A DNA stretch of 64,000 nt from Actinomycetes bacterium (GTDB taxonomy: Bacteria; Actinomycetota; Acidimicrobiia; Acidimicrobiales; RAAP-2), in assembly GCA_021831035.1 (NCBI GenBank), contig JAKBNL010000008.1, positions 37,100 to 101,099 on the forward strand, read 5' to 3'. This document shows, one piece after another, positions 45,599 to 54,124 of this stretch (its first letter is position 1; each line of letters starts with the position of its first letter). A model generated the notes under the pieces. The model ran no database searches. It was not told the DNA's origin and saw only the letters and a list, made by a program, of their open reading frames with translations. A program made the translations under genes and the position numbers.

Positions 45599-46081
45599 GT
45601 GACTCCTCGGGTCGGGCCGACCACGGGCGACGACGTCGTCGACGCCGTCCTCTCGGCCAGTCGGGTCCTGGTGGCCGTCGCGGCCCGCTCACTCGCCGAC
45701 GTGGCCGACGAGGTGACACTCCCCCAGTACCGGGCCCTCGTCGTGCTCGCCTCGCGCGGCCCCCAGAACGTCGCGGGACTGGCCGGTCACCTGGGCGTCA
45801 CGCCGGCCACCGCGACGCGCATGTGCGACCGGCTGGTGCGCAAGCGCCTGATAACGCGCACGCACGCGCGCGGCGATCGCCGCAGCGTGCGCGTCGACCT
45901 CAGCGCCCGGGGACGGAGCCTCGTGGACGAAGTATCCGCGCGCCGACGTCGCGAGATCCGCGAGCTCCTGCGCTCGGTGCCCTCGAGCTCACGCGCCGAG
46001 CTGGTGCGCGCGCTCCTCCTGCTGCGCGACGCCGCGGGCGAGGTCCCCGAGCAGTCCTGGTCGACCGGATGGGACCTGTGA
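45599..46081 (+). CDS. MarR-family transcriptional regulator
   Basis: A 160-residue winged-helix regulator. LPQYRALVVLASRGPQNVAGL leads into the recognition helix GVTPATATRMCDRLVRK and the wing THARGDRRSVRVDLSARG. GTG at 45599 overlaps a short AT-rich palindromic control region. The stop codon overlaps the GTG of a ClC chloride channel gene (GTGA), so regulator and channel are co-translated, an arrangement mirrored by the divergent MarR/ClC pair near 62 kb. It probably senses a chemical or pH-linked signal; the ligand is unknown. Confidence 0.85.
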   Translation: MTPRVGPTTGDDVVDAVLSASRVLVAVAARSLADVADEVTLPQYRALVVLASRGPQNVAGLAGHLGVTPATATRMCDRLVRKRLITRTHARGDRRSVRVDLSARGRSLVDEVSARRRREIRELLRSVPSSSRAELVRALLLLRDAAGEVPEQSWSTGWDL

Positions 46082-48138
46082 GGGCGCCCGCGGGGACGCC
46101 CGACGCGCTGCGCCGGCGCGCTCGCCAGTGGCTCCGCACCTCGATCACCCGTTGGCTGGCCGGAGCCACCTACACCAAGAAGTGGCTGGTCCTGGGCACC
46201 CTCATCGGCGTCATCTCGGGACTGGGTGCCGTCGTCTTCTACGAGTGCCTCAAGCTCGCGACCCACTACCTCATCGTCGATCTCGGCGGCTACCAGCCGG
46301 GAAGCCCTCGGGGGGAGGGCGACCTCCTGCCCTGGACGCACTTCACGCGACCCTGGGCGCTCCCGTTGGTGGCGGCGGGCGGCGCGCTCGTCGGCTCGGT
46401 GCTGGTGTTCTCGATCGCGCCCGACGCCGAGGGGCACGGCACCGACGCGGCGATCGCCGCGGTCCACCACAACCCACGGGGCATCCGCGTGCGCACCGTC
46501 GTGGTGAAGATCGTCGCCTCCGCCTTCACGATCGGCTCGGGCGGCTCGGGCGGCCGCGAGGGCCCCACCGGGCAGATCTCGGCCGGCTTCGGCTCGCTGC
46601 TGGCCCGGGTCTTCGACCTCTCGCCCACCGACGCGCGCCTCTCGGTGGCGAGCGGCATCGGCTCGGGCATCGGCGCCATATTCGGCGCCCCCCTCGCGGG
46701 CGCGGTGCTCGCCACCGAGATCCTCTACCGCGACGACTTCGAGGTCGAGGCCCTCCTGCCGTCGTTCATCGCCTCGATCGTGGGGTACGCCCTGTGGGGC
46801 AGTGTCGAGGGGTTCGGCCCGCTCTTTGGCTACCAGAACCACTACCACCTCCACGACGCGCTCCAGCTCGTCTGGTTCGCCGTGCTCGGAGTCCTCGCCG
46901 GGCTCGTCGGCCTGGCCTACGCCAAGGGGTTCTACGGCATCGCCGGCGCCTTCGCGCGCACCGGGCTACCGCGCTGGGTCCGCCCGGTCATCGGCGGGGC
47001 GCTCGTGGGGCTGATGGGCCTCGCGATGCCCGAGGTCCTCGGCACGGGCTACGGGTTCATCCAGGAGATCTTCGGCCACCGACTCCTCGAGATCCCGCTG
47101 TGGATCGTCGTGCTGACCCCGCTCGCACGCATCGTGGCCACGGGGTTCTCGATCGGCTCGGGTGGGTCGGGGGGGATCTTCGGGCCCGGGATGGTCATCG
47201 GCGGCTTCACCGGGGCGGCACTGTGGCGGCTCTTCGAGCCCCTCGCCCACGGGCTCGGGCCGAGCGCCACGCCCTTCATCATCGTGGGGATGATGTCGTG
47301 CTTCGGCTCCATCTCGCGCGCCCCCCTCGCGGTGATGCTGATGGTGGCCGAGATGACCGGGTCGCTCTCGCTGGTGGTGCCCGCGATGCTGGCCGTGGGA
47401 CTGGCCACGCTCGTCGTGCGTCGCGGCGACGACACCATCTACCGCAGCCAGCTGCGCACCCGCGCCGACGCCCCGGCGCACCGACTGGTGAGCGGGATGC
47501 CCCTGCTCGAGTCGCTCGACCTCACCCGGGCGGCCCGCCCGCCGCGCTGTGTCGTCGGTGACCGGCTCGACGTCGGTGCGGCCCGCCGCCTGCTCGCCGA
47601 GCGGGGCGTGCGCGAAGCACCCGTGGTCGACGACGACGGGCGCTACGTGGGCCGCACGGACCTGGCGGCACTCGAGGCGGCCGACGAGGGGTCGCCCGTC
47701 GCCACGAGCGGCGCCGTCGACACGACCCATCCGCCGGTCCTGCGCAACCGCCACCTCGGGGTGGTCCTCGAGTCGCTGACCGCGTGGGACGTCAGCTGGC
47801 TCGCCGTCGTTGACGACGACCGCCGGGTCGTGGGCACCGTCTCGGTCTCCGACCTCGTCGCCGCGTACCGCTTCGCCCTGCGCGACGTCCTCAACCGAGC
47901 GAGCCGGGTCGGACTCGACGCGGGGACGGCCGACATCGTCGTCGACGGCGACTCGCCCCTGTGTGGGCGGAGCCTGCGCGAGGCCGGGCTGCCCCACGGC
48001 ACCCTCGTCACGGCGATCGAGCGGTCCCGCCAGGTCCTCATCCCCACCGGCGACACCACGATCGAGGCCGGGGATCGGCTGAGCGCGCTCGGCGCGCCGA
48101 GCGACCTCACCGAGCTCGAGGCGATCGCGCGAGCCTAG
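46078..48138 (+). CDS. ClC-family chloride channel/antiporter with CBS and TrkA-C domains
   Basis: A 686-residue protein: ClC membrane core, then a pair of CBS domains (about 465-610) and a C-terminal TrkA-C/RCK-C domain (CGRSLREAGLPHGTLV through AGDRLSALG). Selectivity motifs are present: GSGGSGGREGPTGQ with the gating Glu161, GSGIGA and GSGGSGGIFGPGM. Exchangers of this type swap chloride for protons and can help in acid resistance or charge balance. The nucleotide- or ligand-binding tail implies tight gating. GTG at 46078 overlaps the MarR stop. Its end shares CTAG with the anti-sigma gene. Confidence 0.92.
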   Translation: MRAPAGTPDALRRRARQWLRTSITRWLAGATYTKKWLVLGTLIGVISGLGAVVFYECLKLATHYLIVDLGGYQPGSPRGEGDLLPWTHFTRPWALPLVAAGGALVGSVLVFSIAPDAEGHGTDAAIAAVHHNPRGIRVRTVVVKIVASAFTIGSGGSGGREGPTGQISAGFGSLLARVFDLSPTDARLSVASGIGSGIGAIFGAPLAGAVLATEILYRDDFEVEALLPSFIASIVGYALWGSVEGFGPLFGYQNHYHLHDALQLVWFAVLGVLAGLVGLAYAKGFYGIAGAFARTGLPRWVRPVIGGALVGLMGLAMPEVLGTGYGFIQEIFGHRLLEIPLWIVVLTPLARIVATGFSIGSGGSGGIFGPGMVIGGFTGAALWRLFEPLAHGLGPSATPFIIVGMMSCFGSISRAPLAVMLMVAEMTGSLSLVVPAMLAVGLATLVVRRGDDTIYRSQLRTRADAPAHRLVSGMPLLESLDLTRAARPPRCVVGDRLDVGAARRLLAERGVREAPVVDDDGRYVGRTDLAALEAADEGSPVATSGAVDTTHPPVLRNRHLGVVLESLTAWDVSWLAVVDDDRRVVGTVSVSDLVAAYRFALRDVLNRASRVGLDAGTADIVVDGDSPLCGRSLREAGLPHGTLVTAIERSRQVLIPTGDTTIEAGDRLSALGAPSDLTELEAIARA

Positions 48139-48884
48139 ACGGCCCCCGAGGCGACCATCGTCGTCGCCGGGGTGAGTGACCCGCCCCGGGGCTCGACGGT
48201 TATCCCTAGGGCGCTCGGCGTGGCGTCGGCCAGCGTGAAGGTCACCGATCGCGGCGCGCGCCCCATCACCCCGATCGAGACCGGTCGGCCGGCGACGATC
48301 CCCCAGAGCTGGTACGTACGGCCCGCGGCGAGCGGGGCGAGGGCGTCTCGCACCAGGTAGCCGCGCCCGTCGGGGAGCATCACGAAGGTCGCGAGCCCCT
48401 CGCCGCTCGACGAGGTGAGCGTCACCACCCGGTGGCCGGGCGTCGCCAGGGCCGTCGCGACGGCCCCGCGCTGGGCGCTCGCGAGGGCGCTCGTCAGAGA
48501 TCCGACCCGCGCGCTCTCGTGCGCGAGCCCGACCGCCAGGGCGACGACCGCGGCCGCCGCCACGAGCGAGACGGCCGCCAGTGCACGGCGCACGCGCACC
48601 AGGGCGCGCGCCGAGGGCGGGTGGCCCTCGCGGGCGAAGACGAGGGGCGGGGGCTCGATGGGGGCGGGTCGCTCATCGAGCCTCGCGGCGATGCGCTCCC
48701 ACAGCCCCTCGGGAGCGGCCAGGCTCGTCGTCCCGAGGGCGGTCGCCACCTCGCGCAGGTCGTCGAGCTCGCGCTGGCACTGCGCGCAGACGGCGACGTG
48801 CGCCTCGAGCTCGCCGCGTACCTCACCGTCGAGGGCGTCCAGACTGAGCGGTGCGAGCAGGTCGTGGGCGTCGGCGTGGTTCAT
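48135..48884 (-). CDS. anti-sigma factor, RskA-like with zinc motif
   Basis: A 249-residue membrane protein. The N-terminal cytosolic domain has His29-x3-Cys33-x2-Cys36 (HVAVCAQC), the zinc-binding anti-sigma motif. One helix follows near residues 101-118 (ALAAVSLVAAAAVVALAVGL), then an extracytoplasmic RskA/anti-sigma-K C-terminal domain with YLVRDALAPLAAGRTYQLWG. It would hold the partner ECF sigma factor inactive until an outside signal triggers its breakdown. ATG at 48884 overlaps the sigma stop codon (ATGA). Confidence 0.9.
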   Translation of the reverse strand: MNHADAHDLLAPLSLDALDGEVRGELEAHVAVCAQCQRELDDLREVATALGTTSLAAPEGLWERIAARLDERPAPIEPPPLVFAREGHPPSARALVRVRRALAAVSLVAAAAVVALAVGLAHESARVGSLTSALASAQRGAVATALATPGHRVVTLTSSSGEGLATFVMLPDGRGYLVRDALAPLAAGRTYQLWGIVAGRPVSIGVMGRAPRSVTFTLADATPSALGITVEPRGGSLTPATTMVASGAV

Positions 48885-49456
48885 AGCTCGGCTCCTTGCA
48901 CGCCGCGACGCTCGAGCTCGCCGCGCATGCGCCGCATCCCACTGCGGATCCGGCTCTTGATCGTCCCCTCGGGCTCGTCGAGGATACGCGCGACCTCGAC
49001 GTAGGTGTGGCCCTCGAAGTAGGCGAGCTCGATCGCCCGTCGCTCGGCCTCGGGCAAGGCGGCCAGCGCCGCGGCGACCTGCTCGCTCACCACGGCGTCC
49101 CACGCGCGCTGGGCGACGTCGGGCGCGGGCGCGAACGAGCGCGTGGCGTCGGCCGCCTCGCGTCGACGCGCCGCCGAGAGGGATCGCACCGCGTCGACGG
49201 CCCGACCGTGGGCCATCGTCATGAGGTAGGCCCGGAGGGACCCACGCGTCGGGTCGAAACGCTCGGGCGCGTTCCACAGCCGCAAGAAGACCTCCTGGGT
49301 CACGTCCTCGGCCTCGGCGCGACTGTTGAGGACGCGGCTCGCCAGGCCGAAGACGGCCCCGCCGTGGCGACGGTAGACCTCGGCGAGCGCCGCCTGGCTG
49401 TAACGGGCCACGTGGGTGACGAGTTGGGCGTCGCTGGCCTCGGCGAGATCCTCCAT
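48881..49456 (-). CDS. ECF sigma factor, SigK-like
   Basis: A 191-residue sigma-70 family factor with region 2 (VLNSRAEAEDVTQEVFLRLW) and region 4 (ALPEAERRAIELAYFEGHTY followed by EVARILDEPEGTIKSRI). It has no region 3, as is usual for extracytoplasmic-function factors. The coupled RskA-like gene places it in the SigK/RskA group. ATG at 49456 follows AAGGAAGG; the upstream in-frame ATG lacks one. It is divergent from the ferritin-cupredoxin operon, a likely target together with its own promoter. Confidence 0.92.
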   Translation of the reverse strand: MEDLAEASDAQLVTHVARYSQAALAEVYRRHGGAVFGLASRVLNSRAEAEDVTQEVFLRLWNAPERFDPTRGSLRAYLMTMAHGRAVDAVRSLSAARRREAADATRSFAPAPDVAQRAWDAVVSEQVAAALAALPEAERRAIELAYFEGHTYVEVARILDEPEGTIKSRIRSGMRRMRGELERRGVQGAEL

Positions 49457-49484
49457 GCACCTTCCTTCGTCGCCGCGCGCGCGA

Positions 49485-49509
49485 CGGATGAGCACGAGGT
49501 CGTCATCCG
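49485..49509. promoter_or_regulatory. Inverted repeat in the sigma/ferritin divergent gap
   Basis: CGGATGA (49485-49491) and TCATCCG (49503-49509) are perfect 7-bp arms around 11 bp, halfway between the sigma gene and the ferritin-like operon. It may be a regulator site or a leader hairpin. No clear ECF-type promoter pair could be fixed by eye. Confidence 0.4.
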
Positions 49510-49565
49510 GCCCGCGCGACGCACCGAATACCCGACGACCCTACCCACCCTTGGAGGAGGAACCC

Positions 49566-50423
49566 ATGACCCCAGACCCCCGAGCGCTCAGCGAGCTGCT
49601 CGACGAGTCCCAGGACCTACAGGCCGACGCCCTGCGCCCGACCCGTGAGTCCCTCGAGGAACTCGTCGAGCTGACCCACGAGGTCCCCGAGGAGGACCCG
49701 GTCGAGAGCCGCGCCTTCCACGAGGCCCAGCGCGAGGCACTCGCGCGCGCCCTGGGCGTGACCGCCCTAGGCGCCGTGGGCGGACTCGCCCTCGTCGGCG
49801 CGCTGGCCTCCCCGGCCTTTGCGACCTCGTCGCGCGACGCGCAGATCCTCCAGACGGCCGCCTCCATCGAGAACCTCGCGGTCGCGACCTACACCACCGC
49901 CCTGACCCTCGACTACATCGGCGGTGCGTCGGCCAATCCGGTGGTGGCGAAGTTCGCGCGCACGACGCGCTCCCAGCACGCGGAGCACGCGGCCGCCTTC
50001 AATGCCGCCCTGCGCGCGTTGCGCGCCCCGGTCCAGACCAAGCCCGACCCCGCGTTCGTTCCGGTCGTGGACAAGGCCGTCAAGAGTCTGGCGGGCGCCT
50101 CCGCGGCGGCGGGCACAACGGCCGTCGTGGGACTCGCGATCGAGTTGGAGAACATCGCGGCCGAGACCTACGTCAAGGACACGACGCTCACGTCGTCGAC
50201 CTCGAATCGGGCCCTATTCGCGAGCATCATGGGCGTCGAGGCCCAGCACGTCGCCGTCCTGCTCGCCGTCCAGGCCCTCCTCGGCGCCGGCGAGCCCCAG
50301 CTGATCTCACTCGACCCGGGAACGGCCGCGAAGCTGCCGGCCGCGGCCGGCAAGGTCGGCTTCCCCCACCCCTTCTACCTAACCAGCAGTGCCGCCCCCG
50401 CTAGCCAAGGAGCCGTCAAGTGA
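49566..50423 (+). CDS. exported or membrane-anchored ferritin-like protein
   Basis: A 285-residue protein with a 60-residue acidic N-terminus, a hydrophobic segment at about 63-84 (LGVTALGAVGGLALVGALAS, then PAFA), and a ferritin-like four-helix domain. Possible di-iron ligands are the acidic and histidine residues in SIENLAVATY, SQHAEHAAAF, ELENIAAETY and VEAQHVAVL. It lies outside or faces outside the membrane, unlike storage ferritins. ATG at 49566 follows GGAGGAGG. Its end overlaps the start of a second ferritin-like gene. Function unknown; iron handling or oxidative defence is plausible. Confidence 0.82.
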   Translation: MTPDPRALSELLDESQDLQADALRPTRESLEELVELTHEVPEEDPVESRAFHEAQREALARALGVTALGAVGGLALVGALASPAFATSSRDAQILQTAASIENLAVATYTTALTLDYIGGASANPVVAKFARTTRSQHAEHAAAFNAALRALRAPVQTKPDPAFVPVVDKAVKSLAGASAAAGTTAVVGLAIELENIAAETYVKDTTLTSSTSNRALFASIMGVEAQHVAVLLAVQALLGAGEPQLISLDPGTAAKLPAAAGKVGFPHPFYLTSSAAPASQGAVK

Positions 50424-51235
50424 CCACGAACAACCCGTTCACCGGTAGCGAGCGCGAGCTGCTCGCCATGACCCGAGAGCTCGACGAGCTCCACCACGAC
50501 GTCGGCATGCCGGCGATGTGGGCCGGCGTCGAGCGCATCGTGGAGAGCGCCCGCGCCTCAGCGCCCTCGCCGCGCGCGACGAGCCGGCGCACCTTCCTGC
50601 TCGGGGCGGGCGCGGCCGCCGTCGGCGGCGCCGCCCTCGTCGGCGCCGGGGTTCCCGGCGTCGCCGGGGCGCTCACCCGTGGGCGCACCCCGACGGGCGC
50701 ACCCGACCCGCGGGCCTTCCCGCCCGCCGGCCTGCGCGGCGACCTCGCCGTGGCGGCCGTCGCGGCGTCGCTCGAGAACCTGGCGGTCTTCGCCTACAGC
50801 GCCGGGCTCGCCGCGGCGACCGCCGGCAAGCTCGGGTCGGTGCCCCCCGCGGTGGCGACCTTCGCGACGACGGCGCGGGCCCAGCACACCCAGCACGCCG
50901 ACGCGTGGAACGCGGTCCTGCGCAGCCACGGCAAGGCCCGGGTGACCGTCACCAACCCGACCCTGACCCCGGTCGTGAAGGGCGACTTCGCCAAGGTCAC
51001 CGACGTGACCGGACTGGCGAACTTGGCGCTCACCCTGGAGGTCATCGCGGCCGAGACGTACCAGAAGGAGACGGCCGCGTTGATGTCCAAAGAGGCGATC
51101 GCCCTGTCGGCCTCGATCCAGCCCGTGGAGATGCAACACGTCGCGATCCTCTACTACGTGCTCGGCGAGTACCCGGGCGCCCAGAGCGCGGCGGGCGTGC
51201 CGCTCGCCTTCAGCTCGACCGCGAAGGCGGCCTAG
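50420..51235 (+). CDS. second ferritin-like protein, Tat-type signal
   Basis: A 271-residue paralogue of the gene before it. A 55-residue hydrophilic N-terminus precedes SRRTFLLGAGAAAVGGAALV, a twin-arginine-like signal placed unusually deep in the chain. The ferritin-like domain repeats the helix pattern: SLENLAVFAY, AQHTQHADAW, EVIAAETYQK and VEMQHVAILYY, with matching acidic and histidine positions. GTG at 50420 overlaps the upstream stop codon (GTGA). Tat export would allow the protein to fold with metal before secretion. Confidence 0.82.
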   Translation: MTTNNPFTGSERELLAMTRELDELHHDVGMPAMWAGVERIVESARASAPSPRATSRRTFLLGAGAAAVGGAALVGAGVPGVAGALTRGRTPTGAPDPRAFPPAGLRGDLAVAAVAASLENLAVFAYSAGLAAATAGKLGSVPPAVATFATTARAQHTQHADAWNAVLRSHGKARVTVTNPTLTPVVKGDFAKVTDVTGLANLALTLEVIAAETYQKETAALMSKEAIALSASIQPVEMQHVAILYYVLGEYPGAQSAAGVPLAFSSTAKAA

Positions 51236-51237
51236 CC

Positions 51238-51642
51238 GTGCGCGCCCCACAGCGTCGTGGACTCGCGACGACCGTCCTCACCGTCGTCCTCGCCCTGGGA
51301 GCGGCCGTACCCGCGGCCGCCCTCGGCGGGGCGGCGGCCCCGACAGTGCAGTCGCTCGGCCACCAGGACTCGGCGAACCTCCGGGCTCCGGTGCACGCGA
51401 CGATCGTCATCTCCAACTTCATGTTCCACCCGATGCGCATCGTCGTCGCGCCGGGCGAGCGGATCGTGGTGGTGAACAAGGACTCCGTCGTGCACACCCT
51501 CACCGCGATCAACGGGCACTTCACGACCGGCGACATCCCGATCCACGGTCACCGGGTGGTCGTGGCACCCCGCAAGAAGGGGACGTACCACTACTTCTGC
51601 AAGATTCACCAGTTCATGACCGGGACGATCGTCGTCAGGTAG
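51238..51642 (+). CDS. exported cupredoxin (plastocyanin-like)
   Basis: A 134-residue blue-copper protein with an N-terminal signal (ATTVLTVVLALGAAVPAAALG). The type 1 copper ligands are all there: His86 in SVVHTL, Cys121 and His124 in YFCKIH, and Met127 in QFMTG. It should carry electrons outside the membrane. It follows the ferritin-like gene by 2 bp, so electron transfer to or from an exported iron protein is an attractive but untested idea. GTG at 51238 is the start; the end overlaps the convergent kdpD-like gene by 8 bp. Confidence 0.9.
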   Translation: MRAPQRRGLATTVLTVVLALGAAVPAAALGGAAAPTVQSLGHQDSANLRAPVHATIVISNFMFHPMRIVVAPGERIVVVNKDSVVHTLTAINGHFTTGDIPIHGHRVVVAPRKKGTYHYFCKIHQFMTGTIVVR

Positions 51643-54124
51643 TCCCCCCACCCGACGCGTCCGAGTCTCCCGCTGCCCCACCTCCCGGGGGATCGGGGGA
51701 CCCGGACGCGTCGGGTCCGAACGCGGAGGGCAGCTCGATCACGGCCGTGCTCCCGCCCCCGGGGGTGTCCTCGACGCGGGTCTCACCGCCGACCTGACCG
51801 ACGAGGCCGGTGGCCACGGTCCGCGCGACGTCACCCTCTCCGCGATCGCGGCGCACGCGGTCGACGACCGCGATCTCCACGTGCTCCCCGCAGAGGGCCG
51901 CGCTGACCCGCACCAGGTCATCGCGCCCCCCCGCGTCGAGCGACGACTGGAGGTACGCGGCCAGTGCCCGCCCGACGGCCTCGCGGTCCGTGAGCACCGT
52001 GACGAGGGGCTCCACGTCGGTCACCACCCGCGGGTCGTCCCCGGCGGTCGCCACGGCGAGGGCCACCAGGTCCTCGAGCGCTACGGGCGCGATCACCGTC
52101 TCCGACGCGTCGAGGGTCGAGACCTCGTCGAGCTGGGCGCACAGGTGCTCGAGGCGTGTGAGGGCCCCCTCGACGGTGGTGGACCGGGGGTCCTCCGCAC
52201 TCGACGGCGCCGGGTGAGTCGCGCGAGCGCCCGAATCGAGCTCGCGTCGAAGGGAGGCGACTTCGCGCGCGAGCGTAGCGCGCACGGCGTCGACGAGGGC
52301 CCCCCGACGACTCTCGCGCGCGAGGGCTTCGGCGGCGCGCTCGCCGGACCGAACGGCCTCGACGACCGCGAGGCCGACCGCGATCCGCCCTGCGAAGGCC
52401 CCCACCAGAGCCCGATCGTCCCCGCTCAGCGAGACCCCCTCCAGGGCCAGGTCGTGGTCCTCGTCGACCGGCACCACCGCGGCCGCCGCGAGATCGGCCG
52501 GGGGCTCCCCGACGCGCACGACGACGTCTTGTCCCTCGCCGTGGGTCTCGAGCAGCGACACCCCGGCGGCGCCGAGCGTGTCGGCCAGCGCGGCCAACAG
52601 CGGCTCGAGTACCTCCACCGAGGTTCCAACCGCCAGGGCCGCCTGGGACAGCACCCGGGCCTCGGCGCGCGCACGGCGCGCTTCGGCCGAACGGCGCACG
52701 TTCGAGGTCGTCAGCATGCTCGCGACGATCGCGAAGGCGAGGTAGCCCACGAGCGCCACCGCGTCGTCGACGTGGTTGACGCTGAGGGTGTGGATGGGCT
52801 GCACGAAGTAGTAGTTCTCGAGGACGGCCGCACCCACGGCCGCGACGACCCCGACGAGTACTCCCCCGAGAGAGGCCAGGGCGAGGACCTCTACCAGATA
52901 CGCGAGGTATACCGTCGAGATCGAGACGCTCGAGCGCACCGCGGCCAGCGCGGCGCTGAGTCCCGGGAGCACCACCAAAGCAGCGGCCAACGCGACGAGT
53001 CGCCGCGCGGGGGCCACCGAACCGGCCGGCCGCCGACCGGCTCGCGACGTGGGGGGTGTCCCTTCGTGGGGGGCGATGACGTGCACGTCGAGGTCGCGAC
53101 TCAGTGCGACTAGTCGCTCGACGACGCCGCCCCGGGGGCGTCGCCACGAGCGGCCGTGACCGGCGCTGACCACGATCTGGGTGGCTCGCTCGCTACGGGC
53201 GAAGGCCACGAGGGCCCCGGCGACGTCGTCGTCGACGAGCTCGCGGAAGCGACCGCCGAGCTCCTCGACGAGCTCGCGCGGGGCTCGCCGATCGCTTTCC
53301 CTCGCCTCGGCATCGCCGCCCACCACGTGGACGGCGACGAGTTCGGCCCCGGTGCGCGCCGCCATCCGGGTCGCCCGGCGCAACAGACCTTCGTCGGTCG
53401 GCCGACCGGCCAGGCCCACCACCAGGCGCTCGCGCGTCTCCCAGGCCCGCCCGATCTCGTGCTCCTCGCGGTACTTCGTGAGGGCCTCGTCGACCCGGTC
53501 GGCGAGCCACAAGAGGGCCAACTCACGTAGCGCCCCGAGGTTGCCGACGCGGAAGTAGTTCGCCAGTGAGGCGTCGATGCGATCGGCCGGATAGACGTTG
53601 CCGTGGGCCAATCGCCGCCGGAGCGCTTCGGGTGTGATGTCGACGAGCTCGATCTGCTCGGCGCGACGCACGAACGGGTCGGGCACGGTCTCGTGCTGGG
53701 TGACGCCGGTGATTGCCTCGACGACATCGTTGACCGACTCGAGGTGCTGGATGTTCACCGTCGTGATCACGTCGATGCCCGCCGCGAGCAGGTCCTCAAC
53801 GTCCTCCCAGCGCTTCTCGTGGCGCCCGCCCGGGACGTTGGTGTGGGCTAGCTCGTCGACCAGGGCCACCTGGGGGGCGCGCGCGAGGACGGCCTCAAGG
53901 TCCATCTCGCTCAAGAGCGCGCCACGGTACTCGCGGGTCGCGCGCGGGACGACTTCGAGGTCGCGCAACTGGGCCTCGGTGAGGGGACGGCCGTGGGTCT
54001 CGACGTAGGCGACCACGACGTCGGTTCCCCGGTGGTGGCGCCGCCAGCCCTCGTCGAGCATGCGGTAGGTCTTGCCCACACCCGGCGCCGAGCCTAGGTA
54101 GACCCGCAGCGTCCCGCGGCTCAC
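51635..54124 (-). CDS. kdpD: KdpD-like sensor with degenerate kinase domain
   Basis: An 829-residue protein with the KdpD N-terminal domain (Walker A GSAPGVGKT at 11-19, VDELAHTN), a universal-stress domain (VVGLAGRPTDEGLL), the four-helix DUF4118 region (about 350-460) and a GAF-like part. The kinase region is eroded: at the usual H-box position the sequence is AVRATLAREVASLRREL with no phosphorylatable histidine, the N-box asparagines are replaced (AAYLQSSLDAG), and the glycine-rich boxes are lost. It is thus probably a sensor that cannot autophosphorylate. GTG at 54124 overlaps the stop of the DUF4118 gene upstream. The intact kinase is encoded at 59.5 kb. Confidence 0.85.
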   Translation of the reverse strand: MSRGTLRVYLGSAPGVGKTYRMLDEGWRRHHRGTDVVVAYVETHGRPLTEAQLRDLEVVPRATREYRGALLSEMDLEAVLARAPQVALVDELAHTNVPGGRHEKRWEDVEDLLAAGIDVITTVNIQHLESVNDVVEAITGVTQHETVPDPFVRRAEQIELVDITPEALRRRLAHGNVYPADRIDASLANYFRVGNLGALRELALLWLADRVDEALTKYREEHEIGRAWETRERLVVGLAGRPTDEGLLRRATRMAARTGAELVAVHVVGGDAEARESDRRAPRELVEELGGRFRELVDDDVAGALVAFARSERATQIVVSAGHGRSWRRPRGGVVERLVALSRDLDVHVIAPHEGTPPTSRAGRRPAGSVAPARRLVALAAALVVLPGLSAALAAVRSSVSISTVYLAYLVEVLALASLGGVLVGVVAAVGAAVLENYYFVQPIHTLSVNHVDDAVALVGYLAFAIVASMLTTSNVRRSAEARRARAEARVLSQAALAVGTSVEVLEPLLAALADTLGAAGVSLLETHGEGQDVVVRVGEPPADLAAAAVVPVDEDHDLALEGVSLSGDDRALVGAFAGRIAVGLAVVEAVRSGERAAEALARESRRGALVDAVRATLAREVASLRRELDSGARATHPAPSSAEDPRSTTVEGALTRLEHLCAQLDEVSTLDASETVIAPVALEDLVALAVATAGDDPRVVTDVEPLVTVLTDREAVGRALAAYLQSSLDAGGRDDLVRVSAALCGEHVEIAVVDRVRRDRGEGDVARTVATGLVGQVGGETRVEDTPGGGSTAVIELPSAFGPDASGSPDPPGGGAAGDSDASGGGTT

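Noticed and set aside
51635..54124. kdpD-like gene as a pseudogene
   Set aside because: The frame is intact for 829 codons, is overlapped by its neighbour, and the N-terminal domains are well preserved; only the kinase motifs are lost, which fits a pseudokinase rather than decay.
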